Part shown: positions 4,589 through 7,966 of the stretch, piece by piece
Layout: every line of letters begins with the position of its first letter
How positions within the stretch are numbered: position 1 is the first letter of the stretch
Source: Candidatus Bathyarchaeota archaeon
Lineage (GTDB): Archaea; Thermoproteota; Bathyarchaeia; TCS64
Length of the DNA stretch: 7,966 nucleotides
Assembly: GCA_003662205.1 (NCBI GenBank)
Contig: QMXQ01000068.1
Coordinates: forward strand, 1-7,966
Direction of reading: 5' to 3'
The notes under the pieces: generated by a model
The model's input: only the letters and a program-made list of their open reading frames with translations
What the model was told of the DNA's origin: nothing
The model's database searches: none
Program-made: the position numbers and the translations under genes

Positions 4589-5212
4589 ATGACCTTCGAG
4601 CTCTCACTGGAGGAGGGCGCCTACCTCGTCAGGCTCGCCCGGAGGGCGATAGAGACAGCGTTGAAGACGGGGGAGACGGTGGAGCCCGACGACGCGCCCG
4701 AGAAGCTGAGGCAGCCGTGCGGCGTCTTCGTCACACTGAACAAGGTGGAGGGGGCGGCCCACAGGCTCCGGGGCTGCATCGGCTTCCCCTACCCGGTGAA
4801 GCCGCTCGCGGAGGCGGTCGTCGACGCGGCCGTCGGCGCGGCGCTCAGGGACCCGCGTTTCAGCCCGGTCTCGCTGGGGGAGATGGACTCCGTCGTCGTC
4901 GAGGTCAGCGTCCTGACGCCGCCTGAGCGGATCACAGTCGAGAGGCCTGAGGAGTACCCGGATCACATCGAGGTGGGGAGGGACGGCCTGATGGTCTCCC
5001 GCGGCGGCTATCGGGGTCTCCTCCTCCCCCAGGTGCCGGTGGAGTGGGGGTGGGACGCCGAGGAGTTCTTCACCCAGTGTTGCCTGAAGGCGTGGCTGCC
5101 CCCCGACGCCTGGCTGACACCGGGGACCGAGGTCTCGAAGTTTCAGGCCATCATCTTCGCGGAGGAGGAGCCGCGGGGCGCCGTGAGGAGGGTGGAGCTT
5201 CAGGGCTGCTGA
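4589..5212 (+). CDS. AMMECR1 domain protein
   Basis: This 207-residue protein is a full-length archaeal AMMECR1 family member. The invariant LRGCIG motif is at residues 60-65 (C63). The second conserved block GLLLPQVPVEWGWDAEEFFTQCCLKAWL is at about 143-170 (C164, C165). Between them lie the family's RDPRFSPVSLGEMDSVVVEVSVLTP segment and the strand around HIEVGRDGLMVSRGGYRG. Recent family knowledge links AMMECR1 proteins with Memo-type and radical SAM partners and with redox modification chemistry, but the exact reaction is not settled and no such partner is in this window. It is the first gene of a two-gene unit with its own TATA box. ATG 4589 has GAGG eight bases upstream. The following glycosyltransferase starts 14 bases after the stop, so co-transcription is likely. 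Confidence 0.96.
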   Translation: MTFELSLEEGAYLVRLARRAIETALKTGETVEPDDAPEKLRQPCGVFVTLNKVEGAAHRLRGCIGFPYPVKPLAEAVVDAAVGAALRDPRFSPVSLGEMDSVVVEVSVLTPPERITVERPEEYPDHIEVGRDGLMVSRGGYRGLLLPQVPVEWGWDAEEFFTQCCLKAWLPPDAWLTPGTEVSKFQAIIFAEEEPRGAVRRVELQGC

Positions 5213-5226
5213 AAGGGTGGAGGCGC

Positions 5227-6417
5227 GTGGATCGGTTCGACGGGGCAAGGGTCTACTTCAGCCCCTGCGGCATCGGCCTGGGGCATGTCGGCAGGAGCCA
5301 CCCGATAGCCGAGGCGCTGCGGAGGCGGGGCGCCGACGTCGTCTTCTCCACCTACCTGGAGGGGGTCGACTACGTCAAGAAGCTCGGCTTCCCCGTGGCC
5401 CCGAGCCCTGCCATGAGCCTGATCACCGACTCCAGCGGGAGGATCGACCTGAGGATGTCCGCCACGCAGGGGCTGCAGGCCCTCCCGCGGTTCCTGCGTC
5501 AGGTGAACGTCGAGATGGAGTATATGAAAGCGTACCGTCCCGACGTGGTCGTCTCGGACACGCGGCTCTCCTCGATCTTCGCGGCGAACCTCCTCGGGGT
5601 GCCGTCCGTCCTCATCCTGAACCAGTTCCAGCCCATCGTTCCCCGCAGCCAGCACAACTTCAGGCTGTCGAAGATCGCGGACGGGATCATGCTGACTCTC
5701 ATCGGCAGGGGCTGGGCGGCGAGCGACCTCATCCTCATCCCCGACTTCCCCGAGCCCTACACCATAAGCCTCGAATCCCTCCGCATCCCCGGGCCCTACA
5801 GGCGGCTCGTGAGGCTGGTGGGCGCCATCCTGCCGAGGAAGCCGGAGAAGGTCAGCGACACAGGATGGGTCAGGGAGGCGGTCGGCGCCGAGGAGGGGCA
5901 GCGGCTCATCTTCGCGGCCATCAGCGGCCCCAGGCAGGAGAAGCTCCCCCTCATCGCCCTGCTGAGGCCCATATTTGAGGAGTTCCCCGACGACTACAGG
6001 GTCGTGATGTCCATGGGGATGCCGAACGGCGGGTCGAAGCCCACGTCCACGGGCTCCCTCACCATGATCCCCTGGGTCCACAGCAGGTTCGAGTACCTCA
6101 AGGCGTGCGACCTCGTCATCTCCCGGGCGGGGCACGAGACCATCATGCAGAGCATCTGCTTCGGCAAGCCCCAGATCCTGATCCCGACGCCGGGGCACAC
6201 GGAGCAGTACGGGAACGCGAGGAGGGCGAAGGAGCTCGGCGTCGCGGAGGCCATCCACCAGCGCGACCTGACCCGGGAGAGGCTGCTTGCCCTCGTCGAG
6301 AGGGTCCTGAGCGACGGCGGCTACCTCGAACGGCTGGAGGAGATCAACGCGAAGAACAGCCTCGGCGACGGGGTTGAGAACGCCGTGGAGGCCATCGGCG
6401 AGCTGCTGCGCAGGTGA
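5227..6417 (+). CDS. MurG/GT28-like GT-B glycosyltransferase (MJ1255-type)
   Basis: The 396-residue product looks like a GT-B fold, nucleotide-sugar-dependent glycosyltransferase of the MurG/UGT-like group. The N-terminal Rossmann half opens with a strand and glycine loop (VYFSPCGIGLGHVGRS, residues 9-24, with H20), then a helix (HPIAEALRRRGADVVF). The acceptor-side region contains MEYMKAYRPDVVVSDTRLSS. The C-terminal donor half has the characteristic SRAGHETIMQSICFGKP (residues 299-315, E304) and LIPTPGHTEQYGNARRAKELG (residues 318 onward), matching the nucleotide-sugar binding signature. There is no membrane segment or signal peptide, so it is a cytosolic or peripheral enzyme. GTG 5227 is chosen: it has GGGTGGAGG just upstream (5215-5223), and the open frame further upstream is a shadow of AMMECR1. 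Donor and acceptor cannot be read from sequence. Glycolipid or N-glycan precursor synthesis is plausible. Confidence 0.9.
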   Translation: MDRFDGARVYFSPCGIGLGHVGRSHPIAEALRRRGADVVFSTYLEGVDYVKKLGFPVAPSPAMSLITDSSGRIDLRMSATQGLQALPRFLRQVNVEMEYMKAYRPDVVVSDTRLSSIFAANLLGVPSVLILNQFQPIVPRSQHNFRLSKIADGIMLTLIGRGWAASDLILIPDFPEPYTISLESLRIPGPYRRLVRLVGAILPRKPEKVSDTGWVREAVGAEEGQRLIFAAISGPRQEKLPLIALLRPIFEEFPDDYRVVMSMGMPNGGSKPTSTGSLTMIPWVHSRFEYLKACDLVISRAGHETIMQSICFGKPQILIPTPGHTEQYGNARRAKELGVAEAIHQRDLTRERLLALVERVLSDGGYLERLEEINAKNSLGDGVENAVEAIGELLRR

Positions 6418-6449
6418 GCCCGCCGCCAGCGGCGGGCGCCGTAATTTTT
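6418..6449 (+). terminator. Strong hairpin plus T-run after the glycosyltransferase
   Basis: GCCCGCCG at 6418-6425 pairs perfectly with CGGCGGGC at 6430-6437 around a CCAG loop, starting on the base after the TGA stop. It is followed seven bases later by TTTTT (6445-6449). This resembles an intrinsic terminator, which is uncommon in archaea, where T-runs usually act alone. Confidence 0.6.
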
Positions 6450-6454
6450 AAAAA
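6443..6454 (+). promoter_or_regulatory. TATA box for the AhpD-like gene
   Basis: AATTTTTAAAAA is an AT-rich island in GC-rich DNA, and its T-run is shared with the upstream terminator. A start site about 25 bases downstream falls at 6473-6480, directly before or at ATG 6480, so the transcript is probably leaderless or has a leader of only a few bases. Confidence 0.55.
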
Positions 6455-6479
6455 GAAACGGAGGTTTAAGGTCCCCACC

Positions 6480-6791
6480 ATGGACTACTTTTACAGGAAG
6501 AAGCGGAACCCTGAGGTCGTCAAGTATTTCGACAAGGAGACGCTGGAGGCGTGGAGGCGTTTCGACGCCCTAGTCTTCGAGGAGGGGAGGCTCTCGAAGA
6601 AGGTTAAGGAGCTCATCGCCGTCGCCTGCACCTACATCACTCGCTGCCCCTACTGCATCGAGGGCCACGCGAGGAGGGCCCTGAAGGAGGGCGCCACGAA
6701 GGAGGAGATCGCCGAGGCCATTGCGGTGGCGGCGGCCCTGAACGCGGGCGCCTCCCTGGCTCACATGAACTTCGCCCTCGACGTCGAGTAG
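6480..6791 (+). CDS. Carboxymuconolactone decarboxylase family protein, AhpD-like
   Basis: The 103-residue protein is a single CMD/AhpD-like domain, a small all-helical fold that forms oligomers. The active-site motif CPYCIEGH gives C56, C59 and H63 and matches the AhpD-type CxxC-x3-H used in thiol-dependent (hydro)peroxide reduction. The usual flanking helices are present: LSKKVKELIAVACTYI before, and ARRALKEGATKEEIAEAIAVAAALNAGASLAHMNFAL after. A peroxidase or disulfide-reducing role in oxidative-stress defence is likely, but true decarboxylase activity is not implied. The frame is open further upstream to GTG 6414, which overlaps the glycosyltransferase stop as GTGA. ATG 6480 is preferred because a terminator hairpin and a TATA box lie between the two candidates, and because 103 residues is the family's usual size. 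It is monocistronic and converges on the helicase gene with ten bases between stop codons. Confidence 0.92.
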   Translation: MDYFYRKKRNPEVVKYFDKETLEAWRRFDALVFEEGRLSKKVKELIAVACTYITRCPYCIEGHARRALKEGATKEEIAEAIAVAAALNAGASLAHMNFALDVE

Positions 6792-6796
6792 TCCCG

Positions 6797-6809
6797 CTCT
6801 TTTATTTCT
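6797..6809 (+). terminator. T-rich termination signal after the AhpD-like gene
   Basis: CTCTTTTATTTCT begins six bases after the stop codon and continues into the end of the convergent helicase gene. A pyrimidine tract with a T4 run and a T3 run is a typical archaeal terminator. On the minus strand it encodes the helicase C-terminal residues and stop. Confidence 0.45.
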
Positions 6810-7966
6810 CGTCCCAGTAGGGCTTGGTCCGCATGTATTGCACCTTGGCCTTCAGCAGGTCGGCGTAGAACTCCTTCTCGTCCTGGTGCATCTTCGACAG
6901 GACTCGGTAGGCGGTGACGGGCCCGATGCCGTAGACCATGAGGGCGACGACGGCCCGTCTCCCGTAGGAGAGAACCATGTCGGCGGTCTTCCTCCCGTAG
7001 GCCAGAGCCTCCCGCTCATCGTCGCTGAGGGCCTCGCCTCGCCTCCACCGCCTCACCAGCTCCAGGAAGGCCTCGGGGCTCTGATGTCTCCGAAGCACCG
7101 CCAGCAGCTTCGAGCCGCAGCGCCCGCACCTTGGCTCCTCCTCGAACTCTCTGACCCGCTTTTTGATACTCCACTCGCCGCAGCCCATGCAGGCGAGGTG
7201 TACCGTGCGGGCGCCGATGCTCTTCTTCATGTACTCCAGCTGGTCCGCGACGGCGTAGGTGGACGCCATCAGCTCCTCGACGTCCGAGTACTTCTCCAGT
7301 ATGTGTCGCGCCAGGGGGCTCGGCGTCCTCGTCAGGATCCGCGCTACCTCGATCTCGCCGGAGGCGACCTCCGCCATGATCCGCTTCGCCGACTCTAGGT
7401 CGAGCTTCTCCTGGTACGCCTCCCTCAGGGTCTCCCTGTAGATGGGGGTGTCCCTGAACCTGAGGTAGAGGTTCTCAAGGCTCTTGGAGTTGAGGGTCTT
7501 GCCCCGGGGGATGACGCCGAACCGCTCTGCGATGAACTTCATCTTGTACCCGAAGGGGAACCGGGCGTCCATGTACTCCCGGAGGCGCCCCTCCACGTCA
7601 TCCTCGGAGAGGCTGAAGAGCCAGCCCTCGACGCTCTCCAGGTCGAACTTGTCGAGCTTCCTCGGGGCCTCGATGAGGATGCGGTAGGCGTCGTTCCACC
7701 AGCTGTAGATGAGGTCGTGCTCCGAGAGGACGGCGTCGAAGACGCAGCCCAGGGTCCGGTTCACCCGCTCGCCGAAGGTGCTGTGGACGACCAGGTACCT
7801 GTCGTAGGCCTCGAGCAGTATCCGCCGCCTCGTCGGCAGCGGAAGCCCATGCCGGAGGTGGGCCTCGACCTCGTCGGCGGCCACCCTCAGGGCGTCCTCG
7901 CTCGCGTCGAGCCGCCGGGACAGGGCCTCGACGGCCTTCTCCTTGGAGCCGAGCCTCGCGATCTCC
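6802..7966 (-). CDS. Lhr-type ATP-dependent helicase, C-terminal part (5' end outside window)
   Basis: The frame is open to the right edge (E-I-A-R-L-G-S-K at 7965 downward), so the GTG at 7884 is internal. About 388 residues are present, and the RecA-like motor domains are missing. The visible part matches the C-terminal half of archaeal large helicase-related (Lhr) superfamily 2 helicases. It has the conserved YLVVHSTFGERVNRTLG block, then NDAYRILIEAP, RFPFGYKMKFIAERFGVIPRG and a LRFRDTPIYRETLREAYQEKLD stretch. The family's GEIEVARILTRTPSPLARHIL follows. Further on is a zinc-binding module with CMGC (near 7181-7192) and CGRC (near 7115-7127). A helical segment (GPVTAYRVLSKMHQDEKEFYADLLKAK) and the end QYMRTKPYWDEK complete it, similar to the RTRxFW ends of archaeal members. 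It probably acts in DNA repair or RNA/DNA unwinding in the cytosol. The helicase call is strong. The exact Lhr subgroup is not decided. Confidence 0.93.
   Translation of the reverse strand, partial: EIARLGSKEKAVEALSRRLDASEDALRVAADEVEAHLRHGLPLPTRRRILLEAYDRYLVVHSTFGERVNRTLGCVFDAVLSEHDLIYSWWNDAYRILIEAPRKLDKFDLESVEGWLFSLSEDDVEGRLREYMDARFPFGYKMKFIAERFGVIPRGKTLNSKSLENLYLRFRDTPIYRETLREAYQEKLDLESAKRIMAEVASGEIEVARILTRTPSPLARHILEKYSDVEELMASTYAVADQLEYMKKSIGARTVHLACMGCGEWSIKKRVREFEEEPRCGRCGSKLLAVLRRHQSPEAFLELVRRWRRGEALSDDEREALAYGRKTADMVLSYGRRAVVALMVYGIGPVTAYRVLSKMHQDEKEFYADLLKAKVQYMRTKPYWDEK

Noticed and set aside
5200..6258. A 352-codon minus-strand open frame opposite the glycosyltransferase
   Set aside because: It mirrors the coding strand of a well-supported glycosyltransferase. 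Its low-complexity Arg/Asp/Gly/Pro composition is typical of antisense frames in GC-rich DNA.
6414..6479. GTG 6414 as the start of the AhpD-like gene (GTGA overlap with the glycosyltransferase)
   Set aside because: The extension crosses a perfect terminator hairpin and a TATA box, encodes a low-complexity stretch, and makes the protein longer than usual for the family. ATG 6480 fits better.

Overview
This window is archaeal. It carries an archaeal RadA recombinase, a PAC2-family protein, an EMC6-like small membrane protein, a Mut7-C RNase, an AMMECR1 protein, an Lhr-type helicase tail, small zinc-ribbon proteins and TATA-type promoters. Coding regions are very GC-rich with G/C at most third positions, and GTG and TTG starts are used beside ATG. 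The gene mix fits the Thermoproteota (TACK) side of the archaea, possibly Bathyarchaeia. That placement is an inference from family content, not a phylogeny.

Layout, left to right. (1) Positions 2-1250, plus strand: the radA gene, cut by the window's left edge, and a small overlapping helical protein of unknown function. (2) Positions 1253-2328, minus strand: a PAC2-family gene followed by a three-helix EMC6-like membrane protein with its own TATA box. It converges on the radA unit with only two bases between the stop codons. (3) Positions 2329-2981: about 650 bases without a convincing protein gene. The right half has a good TATA box followed by about 260 bases that fold into a nested set of long helices closed by a perfect 10-bp terminal helix (2688-2697 with 2935-2944). 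This is probably a structured non-coding RNA or a long structured leader, and it is the most interesting object here. (4) Positions 2982-4548, plus strand: three consecutive small genes, each ending in a two-CxxC zinc ribbon: a Myb/SANT-like DNA-binding protein, a twin-CBS protein and a Mut7-C PIN-like RNase. (5) Positions 4589-6417, plus strand: AMMECR1 and a MurG/GT-B-like glycosyltransferase, 14 bases apart and ended by a strong hairpin plus T-run. (6) Positions 6480-6791: a monocistronic AhpD-like carboxymuconolactone decarboxylase family protein with a near-leaderless promoter. (7) Positions 6802-7966, minus strand: the C-terminal part of an Lhr-type helicase that runs off the right edge.

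Together these look like chromosomal housekeeping and information-processing genes in short transcription units. I see no transposase, integrase, CRISPR array, rRNA or tRNA. There is no clear multi-gene defence or biosynthetic system. The undescribed candidate is the structured RNA region and its link to the Myb/zinc-ribbon gene directly downstream.
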